NCBI GenBank assembly: GCA_022562935.1
Contig: JADFOI010000017.1
Location: forward strand, 1-39,723
Length of the DNA stretch: 39,723 nucleotides
Origin: Acidobacteriota bacterium
GTDB lineage: Bacteria > Acidobacteriota > UBA6911 > RPQK01 > JADFOI01
Direction of reading: 5' to 3'
Under the pieces are notes generated by a model. It saw only the letters and a list, made by a program, of their open reading frames with translations. It did no database searches and was not told the DNA's origin. A program made the position numbers and the translations under genes. Shown piece by piece: positions 7,445 through 17,662 of the stretch (positions are counted from its first letter, which is position 1; each line of letters begins with the position of its first letter).

Positions 7445-10400
7445 TTAGAAGAAGACCTTTAAGGCAAACTGAATCTCACGGGCATCGAAGGCTTGAGTGG
7501 ATTTGCCGAAGAAGGAGCCATTCAGGTTGATATTGGGGAGATAGAGGTTCACGCGGTTGAACAGGTTGAAAAATTCAGCCCTGAACTGCAGCCGAGAGTC
7601 TTCAGACATCGGGAGTCGGAAATTCTTCAAGAGTGACAGATCCAAGGTCCGAAAGGCGGGTCCCGTAAAGGTGTTTTTACCCAGATTGCCACTGCTTCCG
7701 GGGGCGGGAGAAGGAAAATCACTGGTCTGGAATACACCATTGATAAACTCGGAGGTACTGGGAGTGTCACTGAACGTGTTCCCAAAGGAAGGCGTGTCGG
7801 GACGATCTCCTTCCTGTGCGTCAGCATTGTAGTCTCCTGCCGGAAACCTTCCCCCGTTGACCACACCAAAGGGCAATCCACTCTGAATGGCAAGGATTCC
7901 ACCGAGCTGCCATCCACCCAGTATTTGGCCCAACGCTCCCGACTGATCCCTCATGAAGGGTATCTCCCACAGGAAGTTGGTTACGAAACGGTGGCGAATA
8001 TCGAAGGCGGATCGTCCATAGTCCAGCCCAATGTTCAAGGGATCACTGAAATAGGTCCGAAAAGACTGTCCAACCAAACCCCCTGAGTTCTCGCCAGCAC
8101 CAAAGAAGTCGGACCCGTAGTCCATAGCCTTCCCGAAGGTATAGGCAATCTGAAAGGCGAGTCCCTGGCTGAAGCGTTTGCTGAGCTGCATATTCACGCC
8201 GTGGTAATTGGAGGTCACACGATTCTGTCTCAGGTTGAAACTGTCAAATGAGGCGTTGAGCCTGTTCTCACTCATATCTCCGGCAAAGCGTCCCAGTGGG
8301 TCGGCATCCCCCAGAAGGTCTCCCGTGAATCGGTTGGGATCCCCAAAAAAGGGAAGCTTACGTCCCAGGGTTCCCTGATAATTGATCTCAACAACCGTAT
8401 TCCAGACAAGCTGCCGTTGAATACCCAGGAAAAGGTTCTGCATATAGGAATCCCTCAGGCTCGGGTCCACGACACGCAGTCTTGTTCTCACACCCTGGAT
8501 ACCCCCGTTTTCATCCAGACCCAGATCAGCTCCAGGAATCACAGTGCCACTAAAACCCCCAAAGGGGTCATTGGGGTCGGATCCCAGGAAGGGCTGTATC
8601 TGGTCTCCAAAAAAAGGAGAAAGCTGGGCCCGGCCGTAGAAGGGCGGGTTGAAGCGAGCATTGCCAATAATATTGAAAAAGAGCTTCTCGTAGAATACGC
8701 CGTACCCCCCACGCAAAACGGTCTTGCCATCCCCCAGGAAGTCCCAGGCGAATCCGATGCGAGGAGCGAAGTTGTTCAAGTCACTCTTGTAGAGTTCATC
8801 CACCACCCCCACTTTGGCGTTGGCGATGCGCTCGAAATACCCTCCTGTATCGGGAAAAATAATATTGGCCAATCTTCCCTGTTCTTCCGTGATGGGTCGG
8901 AAGTACTCCCAGCGAATTCCCAAATTGAGTGTCAGGCGGGGATGCAACTTCCAGTCGTCCTGGATAAACCAACCCACTTCCGTGCTTCTCCAGGAACGTG
9001 GTGTATCGGTCAAGGCCCCCGTTAAGGGATCCACTCCGGCTTGAAGCATGAAAGGCGCATCGTTGGCGAAATCAAACACTCCTTGATAGATGAAGAAGGG
9101 GCGCGACCTATCCCCAAAATTGCCATTTTCATGGAGTCTTCTCACATCGATACCGGTACGGAACCAGTGGTTCCCTCGATTGATGGAGACGATGTCCTGC
9201 CACTGGAAGGTGTGGCGCTTGAAAAACTGAGGCACCACAAAGAGAGATCCGAAGGCAGCGGGAAATCCATTCACCCCTCCAGCTCCCTGAATACCCGCGG
9301 GGCCGTCAATGATGATGGCGGGGACCTCCGGGTTGCTGCCGGGAACAACTCCCGACCTGAGGTAGAGGTAGCCAACGCGAGCTTCATTGACCAGAGTCGG
9401 TGAAAATTCATGGACCAAGGTAAGGTTGGCACTTTGATTCATCCCTACTTCGTCGTCTCCGAAAGCGCTTCGGCTGGTGGCATCCGGCACCCGAAAATCG
9501 GTGGCAAAATAGCGTCCGAAGAAGAGATCCCGGCCCTCGTTGAACACACTATCCAGACGAAGGCTGAACTGGTCAAAGTCATCGGCGGAACTGGCAAAGG
9601 TATCAACTTCTCCGAGCACGGGTAAATCCGCCGGAGGCATGGCTGGATCTATGAAAGACACTGATGCAGGATCCAGGTCGGCTGTGGTCTGAATGTTTCG
9701 GGTGGGTGCAGGGCCGGGAAAACTCCCGAACAACTGAGCCGCAATGCTGGAGGGGTTGTTGGTGATCACCCACTGACGAAACTCGGGAGTCTCCACCACA
9801 ATGCGTTGCGACTCGCCCCCTCTTCGCCTGAAGCCCTCGTAAGAGCCAAAAAAGAAGAGCCGATCCCCGACCACGGGGCCACCGAAGGTGAATCCAAACT
9901 GATTTTGAATCAGCGGCGCCTTATTCTTCTTTCCGGTCGTGGGATCAAGAGGATCGGGTATCCAGGGATCGAACACTTCTCCCGCATCCAGAGCCACGTT
10001 TCGGTGAAATTCCCACACGCTGCCGTGAAACTGGTTGCTTCCCGACTTGGTCACCACATTGATCACGGAACCGGAATGAGTGCCGAATTCCGCTGAAAAG
10101 TTATTGCGAATGACTCGAAATTCCTGGACCGCCTCCACCGTGGGAGTCACCACAGGAACTCCGCTCACACTTTCGTCGTTATTGGTCTGCCCATCCAGTG
10201 TGAAATTATTGCCTCGAAATCGGCTGCCAGCAGCGAAAAATGCACTCGATCCCTCTGCATTGGCGATAGAGGACATGGCCGGAATCACTCCAGGCTGCAG
10301 AGTGGCCAGGGAATAAACGTTGCGTCCGTTCAGAGGCAGGTCCCGAAGGCGCCGGTGATCCACCAGCGAAGAGAGCTGGGAGTCTTCGGTATCTAGCAGG

Positions 10401-10792
10401 GTTCTGCGGTCTCTCACCACCACAATCTCGCTGATGGCCCCCAGGGAAAGGGGCAAATCGACGGTGCGAATCTCTCCGATGGTCAGCACCACTCCGAAGT
10501 TCACAAGGGTCTTGAACCCCGCCAACTTGGCTTCAACCTCATAACTGCCGGGCTGAAGGACCGGAACTCGGTAGATCCCGGAGTCGTTGGTGGTGGCCGT
10601 TCGAGCGGTGTTGGTGGCTTCATTACGAATCACCACGGAGACTCCAGGAAGCGTTCCTCCGCTGCTGTCTGTGGCGACCCCCATGAGGGTGCCCGTACCC
10701 GTCTGGGCGCGAATCGGAAACACCCAAAACAAAAGGATCAATACGGATAAAGGCCAGACCACTACTGTCTGGCGTGCGAATTTCTTACTCAT
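7445..10792 (-). CDS. Oar-like TonB-dependent outer-membrane receptor
   Basis: This 1115-aa protein starts with a signal peptide (MSKKFARQ, hydrophobic core, cleavage near IRA-QTG). Next comes a carboxypeptidase-regulatory-like beta domain (about 33-110: GVATDSSGGTLPGVSVVIRN, SGIYRVPVLQPGSYEVEAKL). The TonB plug has LRDLPLNGRNVYSLATLQPG and NNFTLDGQTNNDESVSG. The rest is a large beta-barrel with ILGGWQLGGILAIQSGLPFG and FRAEFFNLFNRVN, and it ends in Phe, as outer-membrane barrels do. This architecture is hugely expanded in Acidobacteriota, where members are thought to import large or complex substrates. The substrate is unknown. The gene is monocistronic, with about 650 bp upstream. Confidence 0.92.
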   Translation of the reverse strand: MSKKFARQTVVVWPLSVLILLFWVFPIRAQTGTGTLMGVATDSSGGTLPGVSVVIRNEATNTARTATTNDSGIYRVPVLQPGSYEVEAKLAGFKTLVNFGVVLTIGEIRTVDLPLSLGAISEIVVVRDRRTLLDTEDSQLSSLVDHRRLRDLPLNGRNVYSLATLQPGVIPAMSSIANAEGSSAFFAAGSRFRGNNFTLDGQTNNDESVSGVPVVTPTVEAVQEFRVIRNNFSAEFGTHSGSVINVVTKSGSNQFHGSVWEFHRNVALDAGEVFDPWIPDPLDPTTGKKNKAPLIQNQFGFTFGGPVVGDRLFFFGSYEGFRRRGGESQRIVVETPEFRQWVITNNPSSIAAQLFGSFPGPAPTRNIQTTADLDPASVSFIDPAMPPADLPVLGEVDTFASSADDFDQFSLRLDSVFNEGRDLFFGRYFATDFRVPDATSRSAFGDDEVGMNQSANLTLVHEFSPTLVNEARVGYLYLRSGVVPGSNPEVPAIIIDGPAGIQGAGGVNGFPAAFGSLFVVPQFFKRHTFQWQDIVSINRGNHWFRTGIDVRRLHENGNFGDRSRPFFIYQGVFDFANDAPFMLQAGVDPLTGALTDTPRSWRSTEVGWFIQDDWKLHPRLTLNLGIRWEYFRPITEEQGRLANIIFPDTGGYFERIANAKVGVVDELYKSDLNNFAPRIGFAWDFLGDGKTVLRGGYGVFYEKLFFNIIGNARFNPPFYGRAQLSPFFGDQIQPFLGSDPNDPFGGFSGTVIPGADLGLDENGGIQGVRTRLRVVDPSLRDSYMQNLFLGIQRQLVWNTVVEINYQGTLGRKLPFFGDPNRFTGDLLGDADPLGRFAGDMSENRLNASFDSFNLRQNRVTSNYHGVNMQLSKRFSQGLAFQIAYTFGKAMDYGSDFFGAGENSGGLVGQSFRTYFSDPLNIGLDYGRSAFDIRHRFVTNFLWEIPFMRDQSGALGQILGGWQLGGILAIQSGLPFGVVNGGRFPAGDYNADAQEGDRPDTPSFGNTFSDTPSTSEFINGVFQTSDFPSPAPGSSGNLGKNTFTGPAFRTLDLSLLKNFRLPMSEDSRLQFRAEFFNLFNRVNLYLPNINLNGSFFGKSTQAFDAREIQFALKVFF

Positions 10793-11441
10793 CCAGCTTC
10801 CTCTCGGTTAGAATTCCACCTGCCCCGGTCAACCTCCAAGGAAACTCCCTCTGCTGGGAATCGCGGCTCCTGCTCCAGACTCCACGTCGTCGGACCAGCC
10901 AGATCCACCCGAGGCGTCTTCGGCATAACTTTTGCATTGCCAGAAGCATTCGCTGAACACAGCGAGGCTGAACGCACCCAACGATGCTTAGTTATCACAG
11001 CCATATGACAAGCCCGACCCAACTGAGAACGCAGTCCTCCCCTGCGTAAAGTCCTTTGAAAGCCACGGAATTTGGCGGGTTGATGGAAAGATGTTATGGC
11101 TCAATCGCTCTACCCTATTTTTGGGGAGGTCAAGGCTTGTTCTGCAATCGTTTTGCCAACAAGTCCCTCGACTCGCCGCTAAGATTCTATCAACATGGGT
11201 AGGGTAGGATTGTGACGGACATCACCAGAACAAATACCTTGCAAAATAGTCCCCAATCCCTCTAAACCCTCCGGAAAGGAGATCGACCTCCCCACTTTCA
11301 TCCCTATAACTTCCGATATTTCCAGGATTTACAGAACATGAACTTCGATCTTTCAGGGTAACCTGACATCATTGAGAAGAATTCAATAAGATTCGGCACG
11401 CTTCTCACGGGGTAGAAGCTGTTCTACACGGGGACCTTGCA
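10793..11441. other. Intergenic region between TonB receptor and nuoJ
   Basis: About 650 bases separate the divergently transcribed receptor and nuoJ. I see no convincing gene, tRNA or riboswitch. Promoters for both directions probably lie here. A minus-strand frame (10789-11022) lacks family resemblance and overlaps the receptor start. Confidence 0.5.
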
Positions 11442-11969
11442 GTGACATTGATTGTTTTTTACGGACTGGCGGCAACCGCTGTAACAGCTGCTATTCTGGT
11501 GGTTCTCATGAGCCGGGTTGTTTACAGTGCATTGGCTCTGATTGTCTGCTTTGGAGCCACAGCCGGGCTGTTCTTCCAACTCGGAGCACAGTTCATCGCG
11601 GCCGTCCAGGTCATCGTTTATGCGGGGGCCATCATGGTCCTCTTTCTCTTCGTGATCATGCTGTTGGATCCCGCATCGGAAGTGTTTCTCCCCAGTCGCT
11701 TGAAGAGAGTTCCTGTTTTCGCACTGGCCTGTGCGGTGTTGTTCACCCTGGTACTCTTAGAGGCTGCGGATCGCTGGGCCGCCGCTCAAGTTTTTACCGA
11801 CTCAATTGCAGGCACCGAGAGGTCCTCCGGGCCGGGTGGAGAAATCGAGACCCTTGCCCACTCCCTCTTTCGGGATTACTTACTACCCTTTGAAGTCACT
11901 TCAATTCTCATCCTGGTAGCTGTCCTGGGAGCGGTTGTTCTAACCAGACAACACCACGAAACAGAATGA
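11442..11969 (+). CDS. nuoJ: NADH-quinone oxidoreductase subunit J
   Basis: NuoJ is a small membrane subunit of complex I next to the quinone/proton coupling region. The 175-aa protein has five predicted hydrophobic helices and the conserved segment GAQFIAAVQVIVYAGAIMVL FLFVIMLLD. The start is GTG 11442 with only weak ribosome-binding complementarity. The stop overlaps the nuoK ATG (ATGA), showing coupling. It is the first gene of a JKLMN block; NuoA-I are not upstream. Confidence 0.93.
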   Translation: MTLIVFYGLAATAVTAAILVVLMSRVVYSALALIVCFGATAGLFFQLGAQFIAAVQVIVYAGAIMVLFLFVIMLLDPASEVFLPSRLKRVPVFALACAVLFTLVLLEAADRWAAAQVFTDSIAGTERSSGPGGEIETLAHSLFRDYLLPFEVTSILILVAVLGAVVLTRQHHETE

Positions 11970-12268
11970 TCTCAGCAACCCATTATCTGACTCTAGCAGC
12001 GATCTTGTTTGCCATTGGAACCGTGGGGGTGATCACTCGGCGAAACGTGATCACCATGTTCATGTGTGTGGAGTTAATGCTCAATGCGGTGAATTTGACT
12101 TTCATCACCTTCTCTCGTTTCCTGGACCAGATCGATGGCCAGATCTTTGTTCTTTTCGTCATGACGGTCGCCGCGGCAGAGGCAGCTGTGGGTTTGGCAC
12201 TGATTGTCGTCCTTTCTCGCCACACCGGCACACTTGATGTGGATCAAGCGAACACGATGAAGTGGTGA
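11966..12268 (+). CDS. nuoK: NADH-quinone oxidoreductase subunit K
   Basis: This 100-aa protein with three membrane helices has the NuoK signature FMCVELMLNAVNLTFITFSR, including the membrane-embedded Glu of the proton path, and the second Glu in VAAAEAAVGLALIV. It starts at ATG 11966 overlapping nuoJ. Its stop is directly followed by the GTG of nuoL. Confidence 0.95.
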   Translation: MISATHYLTLAAILFAIGTVGVITRRNVITMFMCVELMLNAVNLTFITFSRFLDQIDGQIFVLFVMTVAAAEAAVGLALIVVLSRHTGTLDVDQANTMKW

Positions 12269-14221
12269 GTGGTGCTGGAACACTTCTGGATTCTAATTCT
12301 ATTCCCTCTGGTCGGTGCCGCAATGAATGGTATTCTGGGCCGGCGTTTCCCTCACCCCGTGATCGCCTGGCTCTCCTGCTCAACTGTTGCCTTGAGCTTT
12401 CTGGTGGCATTACTCTCCTTTTACAACTTCATTCGACTACCCGAAGACCAGCGCATTCTTACCCATCACCTTTTCACTTGGATCCAGTCGGGCAACTTCA
12501 TTTCTGAATTCTCCTTTCTTCTGGACCCTCTCTCCATGGTGATGATCCTCGTGGTCACAGGGGTAGGGTTTCTCATCCACATCTACTCCCTGGGCTACAT
12601 GGCGGGCCAGAGTGGATACTACCGCTATTTCGCTTACTTGAATCTCTTCATTTTTATGATGAGCGTGCTTGTCCTTGCCGACAACTATCTTCTGATGTTT
12701 GTCGGTTGGGAAGGCGTGGGCCTGTGCTCTTACCTTCTCATCGGATACTCCTTCGAGAAGAGAACTGCAGGAGACGCTGCAAAAAAAGCTTTTATCCTCA
12801 ACCGAATCGGAGACGTTGGTTTTCTCATCGGAGTCTTTTTGATCTTCCGCACCTTTGAAAGCGTTCAGTACCTCACTGTATTTCAAGCAGTCTCGGAACA
12901 ATTCGCGGTGATGGGAACGGAGTTTGGGGTCTTGGGAGCCATTACCCTGTTGCTGTTCATCGGGGCCACGGGTAAGAGTGCACAGATTCCTTTGTACGTC
13001 TGGCTCCCGGACGCGATGGAGGGCCCCACACCTGTGAGTGCCCTGATTCATGCCGCCACCATGGTCACAGCCGGCGTCTATATGATCGCTCGTTCGGCCC
13101 CACTCTACAGCCGCGCTCCCGAAACGCTTTTCATCATTGCCGTCGTGGGTATCAGCACGGCTTTATTGGCCGCACTCATCGCCACCGTCCAGAGAGACAT
13201 CAAGAAAGTCCTCGCTTACTCAACCATAAGCCAACTGGGCTATATGTTTTTGGCGATGGGTGTGGGAGCCTTCGGTGCCGGCGTCTTCCATTTGCTGACC
13301 CACGCTTTCTTTAAGGCACTCCTTTTTCTGGGCTCTGGGAGTGTGATTATGGCACTTCATCATGAACAGGATCTTTTCAAAATGGGAGGGTTGCGCAAAT
13401 ACTTGCCAGTGACTTTCTACACCATGTGGATGGGTGCTCTTGCCATTGCAGGTGTGCCTTTGTTTTCAGGATTCTTTTCCAAAGATGCCATTCTCTGGAA
13501 GACCTTCGCGGCTGGAAACGAAGCCCTTTGGCTGATGGGAGTGGTGGTGGCAGGATTGACCGCCTTTTACGTGTCTCGCCTTATGTTTCTCACCTTTCAC
13601 GGAGGGGAGCGATCGGAGAAGCACCATCAGGGCGCTCCTGATCCTTCGCCCAAGGAGCCCTCCTGGTCTGTCACCCTGCCTTTGATCATTCTGGCCGGGT
13701 TCTCCCTATTGGCTGGGTACATTGGGCTCCCCAGCTATTTGGGAAACAATCGGCTGGAGGAATTTCTGGCGCCTTCCTTCCGCTTTCAATTTAGCGGGCA
13801 AGCGGCCTCAGCCATGGAACACGCACACCTTACAGAGGTCATCCTCACCTTAGTCACGCTTGCAGTGGCCTTCTTAGGTTTCGCCCTGGCCTATCACTTT
13901 TACATCAAAAACCCACAAGTTGCGGAGCGCTTGGCCAACCGCTTTCCCTGGCTCTATTCCTTGCTCCGGAGAAAGTTCTTTTTAGACGAAATATACGATT
14001 GGTTGATAGTAGGACCGGTGCAGCGGATTTCCCGCACCATCCTCTGGAAGGGTATGGATGTACATGTTATTGATGGACTGGTTCATGGGACCGCATCCCT
14101 GATGCAGGCATGGAGCCACAGGGTGAAACGCATCCAGAGTGGTTACGCGCGCCTCTATGCGACCTGGATCCTGGGTGGAGCCCTTCTCATCCTTTTCTAT
14201 TACTACTGGATCTCCCCATAG
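12269..14221 (+). CDS. nuoL: NADH-quinone oxidoreductase subunit L
   Basis: NuoL is the distal antiporter-like proton-pumping subunit of complex I. The 650-aa length and motifs are normal: FVGWEGVGLCSYLLIG with the functional Glu, GKSAQIPLYVWLPDAMEGPT, SALIHAATMVTAGVYM, and KKVLAYSTISQLGYM. A C-terminal extension includes the long lateral helix region. The start is GTG at 12269 (or the adjacent GTG at 12272), immediately after the nuoK stop. nuoM follows after 3 nt. Confidence 0.95.
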   Translation: MVLEHFWILILFPLVGAAMNGILGRRFPHPVIAWLSCSTVALSFLVALLSFYNFIRLPEDQRILTHHLFTWIQSGNFISEFSFLLDPLSMVMILVVTGVGFLIHIYSLGYMAGQSGYYRYFAYLNLFIFMMSVLVLADNYLLMFVGWEGVGLCSYLLIGYSFEKRTAGDAAKKAFILNRIGDVGFLIGVFLIFRTFESVQYLTVFQAVSEQFAVMGTEFGVLGAITLLLFIGATGKSAQIPLYVWLPDAMEGPTPVSALIHAATMVTAGVYMIARSAPLYSRAPETLFIIAVVGISTALLAALIATVQRDIKKVLAYSTISQLGYMFLAMGVGAFGAGVFHLLTHAFFKALLFLGSGSVIMALHHEQDLFKMGGLRKYLPVTFYTMWMGALAIAGVPLFSGFFSKDAILWKTFAAGNEALWLMGVVVAGLTAFYVSRLMFLTFHGGERSEKHHQGAPDPSPKEPSWSVTLPLIILAGFSLLAGYIGLPSYLGNNRLEEFLAPSFRFQFSGQAASAMEHAHLTEVILTLVTLAVAFLGFALAYHFYIKNPQVAERLANRFPWLYSLLRRKFFLDEIYDWLIVGPVQRISRTILWKGMDVHVIDGLVHGTASLMQAWSHRVKRIQSGYARLYATWILGGALLILFYYYWISP

Positions 14222-14224
14222 ATC

Positions 14225-15763
14225 ATGTTTGGAACGGAATTACAGTTAACCCTCTTACTCTTGATACCCGGCTTTGGGGCCTTGGTGATTGCTTTCGTTC
14301 CCAGCAGGAAGATTCACTTGCTCAGAGGCACATCTCTGTTCTTCACTTCCCTCACCTTCCTCTATTCTCTGCTGTTTTTCACTCACTTTGACCCCGGGGC
14401 CGAGACCATGCAGTTTGTCCAGAAGGTGCCCTGGCTGAATGTCGGAGTTCTCCACATCCACTATCACGTGGGGATGGACGGCATCAGTCTTTTCCTGGTG
14501 ATTTTGACCACATTTCTGATGCCTCTAACCATACTGGCAAGCTGGGGCATTGAGAAGAAAGTAAGACCCTACATGTTTTTCATGCTTCTGTTGGAAGTGG
14601 GCATGATTGGGGTTTTTGTGTCGCTTGATCTGATCCTCTTCTACATCTTTTGGGAGATCACGCTCATTCCTATGTACTTTCTGATCGGTGTGTGGGGGGG
14701 AAAGCGTCGCGTCTATGCAGCGGTTAAGTTTTTTATTTACACCATGGCTGGATCCTTACTCATGTTGGCCGCAATCCTCACCCTTTACTTTTTTAATGAA
14801 GCCCAGAACTTTGACCTGGTGGAAATCACCCAGAGGCTCTCGCTGAATCAAATCATACTGCCCTTTCCCGTCGAACTTCTACTCTTTCTGGCCTTCTTCT
14901 TAGCATTCGCCGTTAAAGTACCCATTTTCCCTTTTCATACCTGGCTTCCGGATGCGCACGTTGAAGCACCTACGGCAGCCTCGGTCATTCTTGCCGGCGT
15001 GATGCTCAAGATGGGCACTTACGGTCTTCTCCGTTTCTGCCTGCCGATGTTTCCCAGCGCATCCGCCGCCTTGGCCCCGGCTATCTCCCTTTTAGCCATT
15101 GTGGGCATTATCTATGGTGCCTTGGTGGCTTTGGTCCAAACCGATGTCAAGAAACTTGTTGCCTACTCTTCGGTTAGCCATATGGGCTTTGTTGTTTTAG
15201 GGATTTTTGCCTTCAACCTCCAGTCCATTGAGGGTGCGACTTTTCAAATGTTGAGCCACGGGCTCTCTACAGGCGCCCTCTTCTTACTGGTGGGGATGCT
15301 TTACGATCGTCGCCACACCCATCTGATCCAGGATTTCGGTGGCTTAGCCCATGTCATGCCCCGCCTTGCAGCATTTTTTATGTTCATCATGTTGAGCAGC
15401 ATTGGGCTTCCGGGCCTGAACGGATTTGTCGGAGAGTTTCTGATTTTGCAGGGCACTTTCCTGGAGCATGCCGGACGTGCCGCCTTTGCCGCCTCCGGCA
15501 TCGTGCTTTCGGCGATATACATGTTGTGGGTCTATCAACGAGTTTTCATGGGAGCTGTCCAGAACGATCAAAACCGTACTCTGACGGATCTCAATTTCCG
15601 GGAAACCGTCATCCTGGTGCCCATAGTCCTTCTGGTGGTGTGGATGGGACTTCATCCCAGCACGTTTTTGCGCAGGATGGACACCTCCGTTCAAAAGGTG
15701 GTGGATCGGATCGAGCAGGTTCGCGAACCTCAAATTTACCGGGTGGAGTACCGTGGACATTAA
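14225..15763 (+). CDS. nuoM: NADH-quinone oxidoreductase subunit M
   Basis: This 512-aa antiporter-like subunit of complex I has the conserved FYIFWEITLIPMYFLIGVWG (proton-path Glu), VPIFPFHTWLPDAHVEAPT, SVILAGVMLKMGTYG and KKLVAYSSVSHMGF. It starts at ATG 14225 and its end overlaps the nuoN GTG by 11 nt. About 14 membrane segments are apparent. Confidence 0.95.
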   Translation: MFGTELQLTLLLLIPGFGALVIAFVPSRKIHLLRGTSLFFTSLTFLYSLLFFTHFDPGAETMQFVQKVPWLNVGVLHIHYHVGMDGISLFLVILTTFLMPLTILASWGIEKKVRPYMFFMLLLEVGMIGVFVSLDLILFYIFWEITLIPMYFLIGVWGGKRRVYAAVKFFIYTMAGSLLMLAAILTLYFFNEAQNFDLVEITQRLSLNQIILPFPVELLLFLAFFLAFAVKVPIFPFHTWLPDAHVEAPTAASVILAGVMLKMGTYGLLRFCLPMFPSASAALAPAISLLAIVGIIYGALVALVQTDVKKLVAYSSVSHMGFVVLGIFAFNLQSIEGATFQMLSHGLSTGALFLLVGMLYDRRHTHLIQDFGGLAHVMPRLAAFFMFIMLSSIGLPGLNGFVGEFLILQGTFLEHAGRAAFAASGIVLSAIYMLWVYQRVFMGAVQNDQNRTLTDLNFRETVILVPIVLLVVWMGLHPSTFLRRMDTSVQKVVDRIEQVREPQIYRVEYRGH

Positions 15764-17183
15764 CTACACAGCTATTTTGCCCGAGATCATGCTCTCCCTG
15801 GTGGGTATCTGCATTATGCTCCTGATTCCCTTTGTTCCCAGGGAGCGGCAGACACATCTCGGATACCTTGCCCTGGCGGGTATCGTCCTGGCATTTTTCG
15901 GTGTCGCTATGGGATGGGGCCAGACCGACTTGGCCTTTTCTGAAATGATCTTTCAGGATGACTTCGGCCAATTCAGCAAGATTTTTTTCCTGTTCGTAAG
16001 CACGGTGATCCTCTTGATCTCGATGAATTACCTGGAACAGGAAAAACTGTTTCAGGGCGAGTTCTTTGTTCTGCTACTCTTCGCTACCGTCGGTATGCTG
16101 TTCATGGCTACAAGCGCCGATCTCATTATGACTTTTCTGGGCCTGGAGGTCCTCTCCATCTCGACCTATATCCTGGCAGGTTTCAAGGAACGAGAAAGGA
16201 AATCGAGCGAAGCGGCCTGGAAGTATTTCTTACTAGGTGCCTTCTCCACCGCCTTCCTTCTGTACGGAATTGCCTTCGTTTACGGAGCAACCGGATCGAC
16301 CAAGTATTTGCAGATCGCTGAGGCCATCCAGGCCTCACCCGACTACTCACTCATACTCTTTGTAGGATTGGGTCTCATGATGGTGGGTTTTGGTTTCAAG
16401 GTCGCCCTGGCTCCTTTCCATGCTTGGACACCGGATGTGTACGAAGGCGCTCCAATTCCCATTACGGCCCTCCTGGCCGTGGCTTCAAAGGGGGCTGCCT
16501 TGCTCGCCCTTGTCCGCATTCTCTATCAGGTCTTTCCGGACCTCAGCCAACAATGGCAAGCCATCTTATGGCCAATGGCCGTGATGACCATGGCCATTGG
16601 CAACATCGCTGCGCTGACGCAATCCAACATCAAGCGAATGCTGGCCTACTCTTCCATTGCTCATGCCGGCTACCTGCTGGTGGGACTCACCGCCCACAAT
16701 CCTTTGGCCACCCAAGGCATTCTTTTTTACCTGGTGGCTTATGCCTTTATGACCTTGGGAGCTTTGATCGTGGTACAGATCGTGGGGCGTCGGGAAGAAC
16801 AACATACCACGATCGAGGACTACAACGGCATTGGCTATCGATATCCGTTCCTGGGAATCGCACTATCAGTCTTCTTGATTTCCCTGGCTGGAATCCCTGC
16901 CACGGCCGGCTTTATGGGCAAGCTGTTTGTTTTTTCCGCCGCGGTGCAGAGCCAGATGTACGGGTTGGTGGTCATCGCTCTTGTGACTTCGGCAATAGGT
17001 CTTTACTATTACCTCAGGGTGATCGTATCGATGTACATGGGCGAGTTTAAGACAGAGAAGATTCCCATCACCATTTCCATGCCGCTGCGCATCATTCTCA
17101 CCCTTTTGGTGTTGGGAACCCTTTACCTGGGAATCTTACCGGGAAGCCTACTAAACCTGGCAGAGGAGGCAGCGAGCTTTTGA
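15753..17183 (+). CDS. nuoN: NADH-quinone oxidoreductase subunit N
   Basis: This 476-aa antiporter-like subunit of complex I has FLGLEVLSISTYILAGF with the key Glu, FKVALAPFHAWTPDVYEGAP, ITALLAVASKGAAL and NIKRMLAYSSIAHAGYLLVG. The start is GTG 15753, inside the end of nuoM. The stop TGA overlaps the TTG start of greA, placing the transcription factor in the same polycistron. Confidence 0.95.
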   Translation: MDINYTAILPEIMLSLVGICIMLLIPFVPRERQTHLGYLALAGIVLAFFGVAMGWGQTDLAFSEMIFQDDFGQFSKIFFLFVSTVILLISMNYLEQEKLFQGEFFVLLLFATVGMLFMATSADLIMTFLGLEVLSISTYILAGFKERERKSSEAAWKYFLLGAFSTAFLLYGIAFVYGATGSTKYLQIAEAIQASPDYSLILFVGLGLMMVGFGFKVALAPFHAWTPDVYEGAPIPITALLAVASKGAALLALVRILYQVFPDLSQQWQAILWPMAVMTMAIGNIAALTQSNIKRMLAYSSIAHAGYLLVGLTAHNPLATQGILFYLVAYAFMTLGALIVVQIVGRREEQHTTIEDYNGIGYRYPFLGIALSVFLISLAGIPATAGFMGKLFVFSAAVQSQMYGLVVIALVTSAIGLYYYLRVIVSMYMGEFKTEKIPITISMPLRIILTLLVLGTLYLGILPGSLLNLAEEAASF

Positions 17184-17644
17184 AAGAAGCGAAGAGAAAA
17201 CTGGAGGACGAGTTAAGGAAGCTGGGTCGAGAATTAAAAGAGGAAATCCCGAGGGCCCTGAAAACCGCTGCGGACATGGGAGACCTGAGTGAAAACGCGG
17301 AATATCAGGCGGCTAAGGAAAGACAGTCTTTTCTTCAAGCCAGGCTGGCCCAGCTGCGGGAGCGCCTGGCCACACTCTCCATGGTCGATCTCAGCAAAAT
17401 CCCCACCGACAAGGTTTCCTATGGTTCAAAGGTGGTGCTTTTGGATTTGGACACCGATAAGGAGGTGACCTACAAATTGGTGAGCAGCGAAGAATCGAAC
17501 GTCAAGGAAGGACTGATCTCAACCGCCTCTCCGATCGGACAGAGCCTCATGGGACGCGAAGAAGGAGATGAGGTGCAGATCCAAACCCCGGGTGGAATCA
17601 AAAACTACGAGATCGTCCAGTTCACCACCCTTCACGATTCTTAG
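17180..17644 (+). CDS. greA: Transcript cleavage factor GreA
   Basis: GreA enters the RNA polymerase secondary channel and stimulates cleavage of backtracked RNA. The 154-aa protein has an N-terminal coiled-coil hairpin (residues about 1-70) tipped by the catalytic MGDLSENAEYQAAKERQ segment. The C-terminal FKBP-like domain has SPIGQSLMGREEGDEVQIQTPGG. The start is TTG at 17180, overlapping nuoN by 4 nt. The N-terminus is a few residues shorter than typical GreA. No terminator is obvious after it; instead repeat R1 copy 3 begins 18 nt downstream. Confidence 0.93.
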   Translation: MKEAKRKLEDELRKLGRELKEEIPRALKTAADMGDLSENAEYQAAKERQSFLQARLAQLRERLATLSMVDLSKIPTDKVSYGSKVVLLDLDTDKEVTYKLVSSEESNVKEGLISTASPIGQSLMGREEGDEVQIQTPGGIKNYEIVQFTTLHDS

Positions 17645-17662
17645 GGCTCACCCCCACAAAGA

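Noticed and set aside
8417-9025. 202-aa plus-strand frame antisense to the TonB receptor
   Set aside because: Shadow ORF; the receptor frame explains the sequence.
10789-11022. 77-aa minus-strand frame upstream of the TonB receptor
   Set aside because: Overlaps the receptor start, has no signal peptide, motif or good SD, and resembles no family I know.
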